A DNA stretch of 64,000 nucleotides, taken from positions 124,001 to 188,000 of the forward strand of contig JAGUYK010000032.1 in NCBI GenBank assembly GCA_020061355.1, in the 5' to 3' direction. Under the pieces are notes generated by a model. It worked only from the letters and a program-made list of their open reading frames with translations. It did no database searches and was not told the DNA's origin. Made by a program: the position numbers and the translations under genes. Of the stretch, positions 24,967 to 32,859 are shown piece by piece. Position 1 is the first letter of the stretch. Every line of letters begins with the position of its first letter. This DNA comes from Ignavibacteriales bacterium. Its GTDB lineage: Bacteria > Bacteroidota > Ignavibacteria > Ignavibacteriales > Melioribacteraceae.

Positions 24967-25589
24967 TTACACGATACTCAACAAAATTTCTCTTTATAAT
25001 TTTTGCCGTCGGAATTGTTGGTCACATAAATCCCGGTACGAGAGATATAATGCTTTTACTAACTCCCTTTACTCTATTTATTACAATGAGTGTAGTATTT
25101 TATTCTCTATTTTGTGAATCAAATAGAAAGTTAATACTCTGGTTTTTGATTACATACTTATTCACATTTATTACAGAAGTGATTGGTGTTAAAACCGGAA
25201 TCGTATTTGGTAATTATCTTTATGGGTCAACGCTCGGTATAAAAGTTTTAAGCGTTCCATTAATTATCGGATTGAACTGGGTATTCGTAATTCTTGGCGC
25301 CATCACTTTTTCTCAAAAAGTTACAAGCGATAAAAACCTGATTGCATTAATAACAGCATTGATTGCCGTCGCGTTCGATATGGTTTTAGAACCTGTGGCA
25401 ATTAAACTTGATTATTGGAACTGGCAAAACGGTAAAATTCCATTGCAAAACTACCTTGCATGGTTTGCTATCTCTTTTATTGTTTCATGGTTTTTCAATA
25501 GAATGAATCTGCATATTAAAACGGATTTACCTAAAATCTATCTTATTGTTCAAACAATATTCTTTGTTTCTCTTTTAATTTTTATTTGA
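24945..25589 (+). CDS. cruF: Carotenoid 1',2'-hydratase, CruF (DUF422)
   Basis: 214 residues with about seven membrane spans. The DUF422 pattern is visible in ITEVIGVKTGIVFGNYLYG (about 63-81), PLIIGLNWVFVI, and FDMVLEPVAIKLDYWNW (about 144-160), with conserved Glu/Asp residues in the membrane. CruF adds water across the psi-end double bond, giving the 1'-hydroxyl that the glycosyltransferase then uses. It lies between the glycosyltransferase and crtW, eight bases before the latter. Confidence 0.88.
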   Translation: MEGKKNIITRYSTKFLFIIFAVGIVGHINPGTRDIMLLLTPFTLFITMSVVFYSLFCESNRKLILWFLITYLFTFITEVIGVKTGIVFGNYLYGSTLGIKVLSVPLIIGLNWVFVILGAITFSQKVTSDKNLIALITALIAVAFDMVLEPVAIKLDYWNWQNGKIPLQNYLAWFAISFIVSWFFNRMNLHIKTDLPKIYLIVQTIFFVSLLIFI

Positions 25590-25596
25590 GGTTAAA

Positions 25597-26265
25597 ATGG
25601 GGATTGTTATTGCTTTATCAATTATCTTTATTTGGATTTCTCACCTTACTTATATGCTTACATCTGTAAATGTAGATTTTACATCGCCATTATTTTATCT
25701 GCATCTTTTTTTGCAAACATATTTCTACACCGGTTTATTCATAACTGGTCATGATGCAATGCATCAAACAGTTAGCCGTAATAAGAAATTGAACCGAGCA
25801 ATTGGAACGATAGCAGCATTTCTGTATGCAGGTTTATCTTATAAGAAGTTGATAGTCAATCACTTTAAGCATCATAAAAATCCTGGATCTGGAGATGATC
25901 CTGATTTTAATGTTAAGTCTCAGAATTTTTTTATCTGGTGGGGCTCATTCATGTTAAGATATACAACCGTACTCCAGATATTAATTATGGCTCTGGCTTT
26001 TAATATTTTGAAAATATGGGTACCTGAAAAATCACTCTGGTTCTTCTGGGTTATACCGGCACTTTTAAGCTCACAACAGTTATTTTTTTTCGGTACTTAT
26101 CTTCCACACCGGAAACCTCACGATCATGATATGGAACCACATAAGGCAAGGACACAAAAGAAGAATCACGTGTGGGCAATGGTATCATGCTACTTCTTCG
26201 GATATCATTTTGAACATCACGATGCACCACAGACACCATGGTGGCAGCTATATAAAACGAAATGA
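25597..26265 (+). CDS. crtW: Beta-carotene ketolase
   Basis: 222 residues, with GAGG before the ATG. It is a membrane di-iron oxygenase with the CrtW histidine boxes: HDAMH (about 50-54), HFKHHKNP (about 88-95), and HFEHHDAPQTPWW near the C-terminus, plus YLPHRKPHDHD (about 168-178). The TPWWQL ending is typical of CrtW. It puts a 4-keto group on the beta-ring. No crtZ-like 3-hydroxylase is in the cluster, so a 3-hydroxy group is not predicted from this locus. It is the last gene of the operon and is convergent with the kinase at 26276. Confidence 0.92.
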   Translation: MGIVIALSIIFIWISHLTYMLTSVNVDFTSPLFYLHLFLQTYFYTGLFITGHDAMHQTVSRNKKLNRAIGTIAAFLYAGLSYKKLIVNHFKHHKNPGSGDDPDFNVKSQNFFIWWGSFMLRYTTVLQILIMALAFNILKIWVPEKSLWFFWVIPALLSSQQLFFFGTYLPHRKPHDHDMEPHKARTQKKNHVWAMVSCYFFGYHFEHHDAPQTPWWQLYKTK

Positions 26266-26275
26266 TTTAATCCGA

Positions 26276-27412
26276 TTATCTCGGTAGCTCTATTGTAAAG
26301 ACAGTACCCAACTGTTTATCGGAAATGAATGACACTTTCCCATTCAGATTCTGTTCAATTATCAGTTTTACACTATAGAGTCCAATTCCTCTTCCTTTTT
26401 TCTGCTTGGTGCTGAAAGATCTTTTAAAAAGTTGAAGTTGAACATTATCCGGAATTAATTGCGAGTTGTAGACATTAATAAAGGCTGTTTCATCGGTTAT
26501 GAATGAGTACAATTTAACTTCGTCATTGTTTAATGATGCTTCTAGTGCGTTTTTAATTAAGTTACCAAGTGATCTTACAACAAGAACTTTATCTGTCTTA
26601 ACCTTAATGTCTTCATTAAGAAAACTTACTGTAAAATTTCTACCGATAGCAAGTTCATGGTTCTGATAAAGTTCAAAGGCAGATTGAACAATTTCGTTAA
26701 TAGAAACATCTTTGATATTAACCTGAAGATTACCCTCCTCGGCATGTCTTATTTCTTGCTGGATTAATATTTCATTAAGTAATTGCTCGGATGAAATGAC
26801 AAGGGAATTAATCAACTGTCCCTTTTCCTCATCATTACTTTCACGTACAAGTAATTGAGCAAGTCCGTTAATTGCGCCCGACGTGTTTAGAATATCATGA
26901 AAGAAAATTCTTTCCAGTGATTCCTTCCTCTTTTCGCTCGATATATCTTTTACGGAGAACAGAGTATAGTTATTGTTTTTAAATTGGATTGGTTGAGTAA
27001 AGACTAAAAATTCATAAGAGATTTCTTTCTCATTTACTAGGCCAGTAATTTTACACTCTTCTTCAACTTTTTGATGAGTATCCCATGTATATTTAATTGC
27101 TTTAGCAGCGCCGCATTCCCTGCAGAATGTTGCCGTTCCGCATCCTCCTGGCAGAGCACGGCTGTGGATACAATTTAGTGCCTCACCGATTCGTTTACCT
27201 AAGATCTGTTCGGGTTCTCTTACATTAAATGCTGAATAGGCTTTGTCGTTGAATGCAACAATTTGTCGGTTTCGGTTCAACACTACAACAAATTCAGGAA
27301 AACCTTCAAGTATTTCACTAATTAAGGGATTTACTTTGAATAACAAATAATCATCTATAATCTCTTCGGGTTCGGAACGTTCCGGACTGTCGTAATGTGT
27401 TTCAAGCTGCAT
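26276..27412 (-). CDS. PAS sensor histidine kinase with a cysteine-rich insert
   Basis: 378 residues, no membrane span, so cytoplasmic. An N-terminal PAS domain (about 35-160) contains CIHSR, GGCGTATFCRECGAA (about 82-107), i.e. a His and four Cys in a 25-residue patch that could bind a metal or Fe-S/haem. The H-box is IFFHDILNTSGAI (about 169-181, phospho-His in FHD). The ATPase domain has NLIKNALEAS, then KKGRGIGLYSVKLI. There is no cognate regulator next to it. It is preceded by a small outer-membrane-like gene eight bases upstream, a likely operon partner. The stimulus is perhaps redox or a ligand of the Cys patch. Confidence 0.88.
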   Translation of the reverse strand: MQLETHYDSPERSEPEEIIDDYLLFKVNPLISEILEGFPEFVVVLNRNRQIVAFNDKAYSAFNVREPEQILGKRIGEALNCIHSRALPGGCGTATFCRECGAAKAIKYTWDTHQKVEEECKITGLVNEKEISYEFLVFTQPIQFKNNNYTLFSVKDISSEKRKESLERIFFHDILNTSGAINGLAQLLVRESNDEEKGQLINSLVISSEQLLNEILIQQEIRHAEEGNLQVNIKDVSINEIVQSAFELYQNHELAIGRNFTVSFLNEDIKVKTDKVLVVRSLGNLIKNALEASLNNDEVKLYSFITDETAFINVYNSQLIPDNVQLQLFKRSFSTKQKKGRGIGLYSVKLIIEQNLNGKVSFISDKQLGTVFTIELPR

Positions 27413-27420
27413 AAAACTTC

Positions 27421-27882
27421 CTATTTGAAGTAGTATCTTGCCCCTAGAGCAATATCTAAATTGAGTGATGTTGAAGGAATTAGATTAAAAACCGGAACCA
27501 GCTCAAGGAAAACATCAATCGGTAGTTTATCACTTAGCCATGCAATTCCCATTACACCTCTTGCACCAAGAGCATTATCAGAATTATTAACAAACCTCAA
27601 TCTTGCTCCAAATCCATAATAGACCGGCAACCGGTAATCGGATTTAATTACATCAAATGCATGATACAAATAATCTGCATGAAGAGACATTGCACTGAAT
27701 TTTTGAACAAATGAATATGCTAAACCAAAGTCGAATGCATTGTTGCCGTCAATCCAGTATTTTGCACTAATTCCGGTTGGTTCTCCTACCATCAACCCTA
27801 AGCCGAAACCTTTATCCTGAGCATTAAAATTATTAAACAACATTATTACTAAAGCTACAGTGGTAATAAACACTCTTTTCAT
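27421..27882 (-). CDS. Small outer-membrane beta-barrel-like protein
   Basis: 153 residues with a Sec signal (about 1-21, ending NNFNAQ). The remainder alternates hydrophobic and polar residues, with repeated Gly/aromatic turns and a terminal ARYYFK, as in eight-stranded barrels. GEPTGISAKYWIDG (about 33-46) resembles an opening often seen in DUF3996-like proteins. It lacks enzymatic motifs. It is cotranscribed with the PAS kinase downstream, given the eight-base gap. Function unknown. Confidence 0.72.
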   Translation of the reverse strand: MKRVFITTVALVIMLFNNFNAQDKGFGLGLMVGEPTGISAKYWIDGNNAFDFGLAYSFVQKFSAMSLHADYLYHAFDVIKSDYRLPVYYGFGARLRFVNNSDNALGARGVMGIAWLSDKLPIDVFLELVPVFNLIPSTSLNLDIALGARYYFK

Positions 27883-27978
27883 ATTATATCCTATAATAAA
27901 CAGTAAATAAACCGATGCGAATTAACGAAAAAAAGTTAAGAAATAAAAGTTACATTTGAGTTATAAATAGATTCTTAT

Positions 27979-28012
27979 TTGACAAAATAAAAGTTAATAA
28001 TTCTTAAATTTG
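27979..28012 (+). promoter_or_regulatory. Bacteroidetes-type promoter
   Basis: TTGACA at 27979-27984 (TTTG at 27978-27981) and TAAATTTG at 28005-28012, matching the TAnnTTTG -7 element, 32 bases before the ATG of the GlmU-like gene. Confidence 0.5.
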
Positions 28013-28043
28013 TGCCTGTTATATTAAATAATACAGAGGTATA

Positions 28044-29537
28044 ATGAGCGGTAACGAAATCAATGAATTAATTAAGTATTACTCGGCAGAATTTGATTAT
28101 ACTAAAAAAGAAACAGTAATTATTTTAGCCGCCGGACATGGTAAGCGTATTAAGTCGCAAACTTCAAAAATGCTTCATAAAATTTGGGAAAGCCCAACCG
28201 TTGAACGAGTATGCAACGCATGTTTAAATTCACTTGGTAACGCCAATATAATAATCGTTGTAGGAATTAAAGCCGATGAGGTGATCAAAACAGTTGGTAA
28301 GAAAATGTCGGTCATTTATGCTTACCAGGCGGAACAAAAGGGAACCGGCCATGCCGTTCAGGTTGCACTAGAAAAAATAGACTCATCAAAATATGACGGA
28401 ACTGTTTATGTCTTTCCCGGCGATATGGGACTTATTGATAGTACAACTATTAATTACTTTCGCGATTCTCTCATTCAATCACAGTCGGATATGATTGTTT
28501 TAACCGGAATTTTTGAAGGTAGAATAGAGGATAATTATTACGGAAGGATTGTTAGAGTACCCGCTAATAAAAGTAAAAATGAAATTTCAGATAAAAACGG
28601 TAATGTAATCGAAATAATTGAATATAAAGATATCATGAACCTGGAGAGTACCAAGCCCTATAAAGTTAAGTATAAAAAGAAAGTAATCACATTTAAGAAA
28701 AAAGCACTTATTGAAAACCGGGAATTTAATTCAGGTGTATTTGCATTCAAGTATCAAAAGCTCAATGAATTGATAAAAATGATAGGTGAGAATAATATTC
28801 AGAAGGAGATTTATTTAACAGACTTAGTTTATCTTTTTAATCATAACGGCTATGCAGTTTCTGCCGTAAGTCCAAAAAATCAATATGTTTTGACGGGCTT
28901 CAATAATAAATCTGTTTTGAAAGAAATGGATGCAGTTGCTCGTAAACTTATCTATGATAAATTGAAAGATATAATTGAGATTGATGACCCGGATGATTTT
29001 TTTATTGATGAATCTGTTGTTAATGAAATAATGGAATTGGATGGCAAGGGTATCCCTCTTGATATAAGGATCGGTAAGGGCGCTTATATTGGCAAAGACG
29101 CAAAATTAAATTTTAATCTTTCTATAATGAAAAATGTCTTCATTAACGGGGCAATTAATTTTGGGAAAAATATTTTGATTCGTGAAAATACACAGCTTTC
29201 CTGTTTCTACGGACAAAGAATTGAAATTGGTGATAATACAGAAATCTTCGGCGGTAATATTATAAAAGGGAACGTTAAAATTGGAAAGCATTCGATGATA
29301 GAATCGGGTGTGAGGATTACCGGGAGCGATGATTATCCTGTAGTTATAGGTGAAAATGTTACAATAAAAGGTGTCACTTACATTTTTGGTTCGCTAATTG
29401 AAGATCATATTCATCTGGAGCACTCTGTTATAATTCGAAAAAATATATCCAAACCTCAGAATGCTAAACAGGATATTTATAAAGTGAGATATTATCTGCC
29501 TGAAGCCGAAGGAATTGATGCAATAAAAAATTTGTGA
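28044..29537 (+). CDS. GlmU-like nucleotidyltransferase with left-handed beta-helix
   Basis: 497 residues. The N-terminal nucleotidyltransferase domain starts ETVIILAAGHGKRIKSQTSK (about 27-46), which carries the GlmU-type L-A-A-G-x-G-x-R-x-K-S signature. It has KGTGHAVQVAL and VFPGDMGLID (metal-binding Asp). Residues about 175-230 hold a lysine-rich insertion not typical of GlmU. From about 345, hexapeptide-repeat turns (IGKGAYIGKDAKL, IGDNTEIFGGNI, IGENVTIKG) form a left-handed beta-helix. It is plausible as a UDP-GlcNAc pyrophosphorylase, possibly with acetyltransferase activity. The catalytic His/Lys of the GlmU C-domain could not be confirmed. Confidence 0.8.
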   Translation: MSGNEINELIKYYSAEFDYTKKETVIILAAGHGKRIKSQTSKMLHKIWESPTVERVCNACLNSLGNANIIIVVGIKADEVIKTVGKKMSVIYAYQAEQKGTGHAVQVALEKIDSSKYDGTVYVFPGDMGLIDSTTINYFRDSLIQSQSDMIVLTGIFEGRIEDNYYGRIVRVPANKSKNEISDKNGNVIEIIEYKDIMNLESTKPYKVKYKKKVITFKKKALIENREFNSGVFAFKYQKLNELIKMIGENNIQKEIYLTDLVYLFNHNGYAVSAVSPKNQYVLTGFNNKSVLKEMDAVARKLIYDKLKDIIEIDDPDDFFIDESVVNEIMELDGKGIPLDIRIGKGAYIGKDAKLNFNLSIMKNVFINGAINFGKNILIRENTQLSCFYGQRIEIGDNTEIFGGNIIKGNVKIGKHSMIESGVRITGSDDYPVVIGENVTIKGVTYIFGSLIEDHIHLEHSVIIRKNISKPQNAKQDIYKVRYYLPEAEGIDAIKNL

Positions 29538-29540
29538 TTT

Positions 29541-29581
29541 AAGCAAACCGGAGTTTCTTAAAAGAACCTCCGGAATTGCTT
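29541..29581. terminator. Bidirectional terminator between convergent genes
   Basis: AAGCAA/TTGCTT, CCGGAG/CTCCGG and inner TTCTT/AAGAA form one long stem (29541-29581) between the GlmU-like gene and rpsT. Confidence 0.8.
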
Positions 29582-29588
29582 ATAAACT

Positions 29589-29852
29589 TTATTTAGATGC
29601 GGCTAATTTATTGACATGTTTGGTAAGAGATGATTTCTTTCTTGCTGCTGTATTTTTATGAATTCTTCCTTTCGCTGTTTGTTTATCTAACGTAGCAACA
29701 GCAACCTTCAATAACTCTTCAGCCTGTGCTTTATCTTCTAACGTATAGACTTTTTTAACCACTGTTTTCACTTTTGATAAAGCAGCTTTGTTTCTTTCAC
29801 TTCTTGTTTTGCTTTGTCTTATTCTCTTTTTTGCCGATTTGTGATGCGCCAT
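29589..29852 (-). CDS. rpsT: Ribosomal protein S20
   Basis: 87 residues, the family's usual length. It begins MAHHKSAKKRIRQSKTRSER, with further basic helices and the KGRIHKNTAARKKSSLTKH segment typical of S20. It binds 16S rRNA during assembly of the small subunit. It is monocistronic, divergent from queE. Confidence 0.97.
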   Translation of the reverse strand: MAHHKSAKKRIRQSKTRSERNKAALSKVKTVVKKVYTLEDKAQAEELLKVAVATLDKQTAKGRIHKNTAARKKSSLTKHVNKLAASK

Positions 29853-30112
29853 TCAAAAATACCTTATATTTGTTAAAAAACGTGCGTAAATATAGCATTA
29901 TAGAGTATTCGAATCAAATTTATGGATGAATAGAAATACCAATGCTTCTTTAGCAGGAACGCCAAAAAACATGAATCCCTTTGGACAACGAAATCACAAC
30001 TAAGTACTTTTCGTTCATTTTATTGCTGTTTGGATTTTTTTTATAATTTGTAACTTGTTTTTTGTGGCTTGATTATTTGAAGGATTATTGTTTGAAACCG
30101 TTCATTTGTTGA

Positions 30113-30140
30113 TTGGTTATTTGCAGGATTGTTATCTTTG
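30113..30140 (+). promoter_or_regulatory. Bacteroidetes-type promoter of queE-queD
   Basis: TTG (30113-30115), 17 bases, TATCTTTG (30133-30140) followed by C: a clean -33/-7 pair 25 bases before the queE start. The rest of the 313-base gap between rpsT and queE holds nothing recognised. In particular I see no preQ1 riboswitch-like structure. Confidence 0.55.
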
Positions 30141-30165
30141 CACCCACGATAATAATGGTTGAAGT

Positions 30166-30804
30166 TTGTTAAAAGTTAATGAAATATATTATTCAATTCA
30201 GGGTGAAAGCTCGAAAGCCGGACTCCCATGTGTTTTTGTAAGACTTACATATTGTAATCTGCGCTGCACTTATTGCGATACCGAATATTCATTTTACGAT
30301 GGAAATGATAAAACTATCAATGAGATTATTGTTGAGGTTAAAAAGTACGCTTGTAAACTGGTTGAAGTAACTGGTGGGGAGCCCTTGGTTCAAAATGAGT
30401 CCCTTGAGTTAATGCAGAGACTATGCAATGAAGGTTTTGAAGTGATGCTCGAAACAGGGGGAAGCCTTCCGATTAAAGAGATTGATAAACGTGTTATGAT
30501 AATAATGGATTTAAAATGTCCCTCGAGCAAAATGATGAAGAAGAATCTTTATGAGAACATCAATCATATAAAACCATCGGATGAAATTAAGTTTGTGATT
30601 GGTACAAGGGAAGACTATGATTGGTCAAAAGAACTAATTATTAAGTATAGCTTAACTCAAAAGTGTTCGGTTTTGTTTTCTGTAGTTTTTGGTCAACTGG
30701 AACCGGTTCAACTTGTAAATTGGATTTTAGAAGATAAAATTAATGTTCGATATCAATTACAGATGCATAAGATAATCTGGCATCCCGAAAAAAAAGGTGT
30801 TTAA
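30166..30804 (+). CDS. queE: 7-carboxy-7-deazaguanine synthase
   Basis: 212 residues from TTG 30166, which gives the family start LKVNEIYYSIQGES; no in-frame ATG lies nearby. Radical-SAM motif C-N-L-R-C-T-Y-C (about 31-38, the CxxxCxxC cluster), SAM-binding VTGGEPL (about 64-70) and ETGGSLP match QueE. It makes CDG from carboxytetrahydropterin on the way to queuosine. It overlaps queD by one base (TAATG), its pathway neighbour. Confidence 0.93.
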   Translation: MLKVNEIYYSIQGESSKAGLPCVFVRLTYCNLRCTYCDTEYSFYDGNDKTINEIIVEVKKYACKLVEVTGGEPLVQNESLELMQRLCNEGFEVMLETGGSLPIKEIDKRVMIIMDLKCPSSKMMKKNLYENINHIKPSDEIKFVIGTREDYDWSKELIIKYSLTQKCSVLFSVVFGQLEPVQLVNWILEDKINVRYQLQMHKIIWHPEKKGV

Positions 30805-31217
30805 TGAAAATCGCAAAGGAATTTAGCTGGGAGATGGGGCATCGCTTACCTTTTCATGAAGGTAAGTGTAAAAATCTTCATGGGCATTCATATAAATGTA
30901 TGGTAGAACTTTCCGGCAAACCCGATAAAAATGGTATGCTGCTCGACTATTACGATTTAAAAAAAATCATGGATCCAATTATTGAAGAGCTTGATCATTC
31001 ATTTATGGTTAATAGCAGCGATAAGGAGTTAATTGAAATTTTAGATCGGCTTAAATCGAATAAAGTTATTGTAGATTTTGATTCTACAGCAGAGAATATA
31101 TGTCTCTATTTAATGGATAAAGTTAGACGTTCATCTTTACCAACAAATATTGAGGAACTTAAGGTAAGAGTTTTAGAGACTGAAAATACCTACGCGGAAG
31201 AATCCTGTAAGCTTTGA
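30804..31217 (+). CDS. queD: 6-carboxytetrahydropterin synthase
   Basis: 137 residues. Zn-binding histidines are visible in MGHRLPFHEGKCKNLHGHSY (His13 and the HGH pair), with the catalytic Cys in EGKCKN. DYYDLKKIM and LDHSFM follow, as does a closing RVLETENTYAEES. It supplies the substrate for QueE from dihydroneopterin triphosphate. Only these two steps of the queuosine path are present in the window; GTP cyclohydrolase, queC and others are elsewhere. Confidence 0.95.
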   Translation: MKIAKEFSWEMGHRLPFHEGKCKNLHGHSYKCMVELSGKPDKNGMLLDYYDLKKIMDPIIEELDHSFMVNSSDKELIEILDRLKSNKVIVDFDSTAENICLYLMDKVRRSSLPTNIEELKVRVLETENTYAEESCKL

Positions 31218-31222
31218 AATCT

Positions 31223-31238
31223 ACAGAATTATTTCTGT
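31223..31238. terminator. Short hairpin between convergent genes
   Basis: ACAGAA-TTAT-TTCTGT (31223-31238) followed by TGTTTTAT. It overlaps the 3' end of the sirtuin gene. A modest terminator candidate for queE-queD. Confidence 0.4.
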
Positions 31239-31966
31239 TGTTTTATGAATTCTAAAATATGTGGTAATATCTCACCCGATTTTCCAAATACAGAATAGTC
31301 AGTGTTAGTTGATAATTCGGTTGGTTCAATATTTATCTCAACAAGATAAGCCCCTGCACGTTTTGCACTCATAGGAATATAAGCTGCCGGATAAACTACT
31401 GCTGATGTGCCAACAACAAAACAGAGATCACTCCACTCGGCAGCTTTTTCGCCGCCACTGAATTGATCCTGAGGAAGGAATTCACCGAACCACACTACAT
31501 CCGGACGAATTAAACCACCGCATTTTTTACAGTGGGGGACACTTTCTGTGTTTTCTAAATCATTCAGATAATAAAAAGTTTTACAATCAACACAAAAATT
31601 TCTTTCGATATTACCGTGTAACTCAAATATTTTTGTCGAACCGGCTCTACGGTGCAGGTTATCAATGTTTTGTGTAACGACTGTTACATCATAAAATTTT
31701 TCAAGTTCTGCAATTGCTATATGACCGGCATTTGGTTTTGTATTATGTACAATTTCCCTTCTATGTTGATACCATTGCCAGACTAAATCGGGATTTTTCA
31801 TAAATGCATCGAAGCTGGCAAGCTCTTCAGGTTTCATTTTATTCCAGATACCGTCTTTACCGCGGAAAGTTGCTATACCGCTTTCTGCTGAAATTCCAGC
31901 TCCGGTAAAGAATACCAGCTTCTTAGCATTTTTAAGTTTATCGAGAAATTCTTGTTTGAATTGCAT
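31229..31966 (-). CDS. cobB: Sirtuin (NAD-dependent deacylase), class III-like
   Basis: 245 residues with the full sirtuin set: FFTGAGISAESGIATFRG (about 19-36), TQNIDNLHRRAG, catalytic His in ELHGN, Zn site C-V-D-C...C-K-K-C, and GTSAVVYPAA. Y66 and R69 in WYQHRR occupy the Y-x-x-R positions that in E. coli CobB (Tyr92, Arg95) and human SIRT5 bind acidic acyl groups. Desuccinylation or demalonylation is therefore expected in addition to deacetylation. Regulates enzyme acylation in the cytoplasm. Last in a minus-strand run. Confidence 0.93.
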   Translation of the reverse strand: MQFKQEFLDKLKNAKKLVFFTGAGISAESGIATFRGKDGIWNKMKPEELASFDAFMKNPDLVWQWYQHRREIVHNTKPNAGHIAIAELEKFYDVTVVTQNIDNLHRRAGSTKIFELHGNIERNFCVDCKTFYYLNDLENTESVPHCKKCGGLIRPDVVWFGEFLPQDQFSGGEKAAEWSDLCFVVGTSAVVYPAAYIPMSAKRAGAYLVEINIEPTELSTNTDYSVFGKSGEILPHILEFIKQQK

Positions 31967-32055
31967 AGCCGATTTAATACTAATAAGGGCGAAGCAGGTA
32001 ATCTCAAGTTTGAGTTTATGAGATTACTCGCTTAACCCGATTGAATATTCTTCAA

Positions 32056-32832
32056 CTATTCGTTTTTAATATCAATTAAAATCTGTTTTGCTTCAGTTTT
32101 TCTTTTATCATCATCCTGATGAGCATTTGTAATGGTCAATGCTTTATTTAGCATTTCTCTCGCGGTTTTGTATTCATCTTCGCGAATTAGGGAGTTTGCA
32201 TAATCGACATAAAACATTACATAATTCGGATACAACTCAATTGCCTTTTTGAATTCATGAATGGCGATTTCATTATCAGCCCAGCCAAGACCCAATATAG
32301 ACCGGGCCGGTTTCCATTTTTCGCTGGTTTTTGCGTGTGTTCGTGCTAACACATAATGTGAAACACCCATTATAAAATTATCACCATTATTAAGTTGAAT
32401 TGCTTTTTCCACATCGGCTCTCACGGAGTTAACAACACCGGCAACAGAAAAGACACCTTTGAATAATGCAATCTTTCCGTTAGCAATAGCACGGCGCAGG
32501 AAGCTAATAGATTTATTTTGATCAAGTTTTATTGCTTTATCAGCAAACTCCAAAGCTTTTTGATAAGTTGCAAGCTGGGCATCTTCCTGGGCTGAAGTGC
32601 TTGTAGGCATTTTATCTCCAATATCTACATATGTTCTGCTTAAACGCCAGACGACTTCCCAATTTTCCGATTCTTGTTTTTCAGCTTTTAGAAGAACTTC
32701 AAGAGCTTTCTCATTATTGAATTGAGAATAATAATTATCGCACTCCTGAATTAACTGTTCAACTGTCTGGGCTGTAATGTAACCTGTGAAGAGGAAGAGA
32801 ATTGTAGTTAATGCAAACAAGTATTTTTTCAT
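32056..32832 (-). CDS. Exported TPR-repeat protein
   Basis: 258 residues with a signal peptide (about 1-21, ending ITAQ) and at least four TPR-like helix pairs, e.g. KALEFADKAIKLDQNKS, and AIHEFKKAIELYPNYVMFYV. The overall layout resembles bacterial proteins annotated as regulator-of-microtubule-dynamics-like TPR proteins. It would serve as a periplasmic scaffold, with unknown partner. It lies 27 bases after the YhaM-like gene. Confidence 0.78.
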   Translation of the reverse strand: MKKYLFALTTILFLFTGYITAQTVEQLIQECDNYYSQFNNEKALEVLLKAEKQESENWEVVWRLSRTYVDIGDKMPTSTSAQEDAQLATYQKALEFADKAIKLDQNKSISFLRRAIANGKIALFKGVFSVAGVVNSVRADVEKAIQLNNGDNFIMGVSHYVLARTHAKTSEKWKPARSILGLGWADNEIAIHEFKKAIELYPNYVMFYVDYANSLIREDEYKTAREMLNKALTITNAHQDDDKRKTEAKQILIDIKNE

Positions 32833-32859
32833 TTTTTGTTTCCTCTTATTGTTAAGTGA

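Noticed and set aside
30000-30165. Possible preQ1 riboswitch before queE
   Set aside because: No preQ1-type pseudoknot pattern is visible, and the promoter lies only 25 bases before the start, leaving no room.
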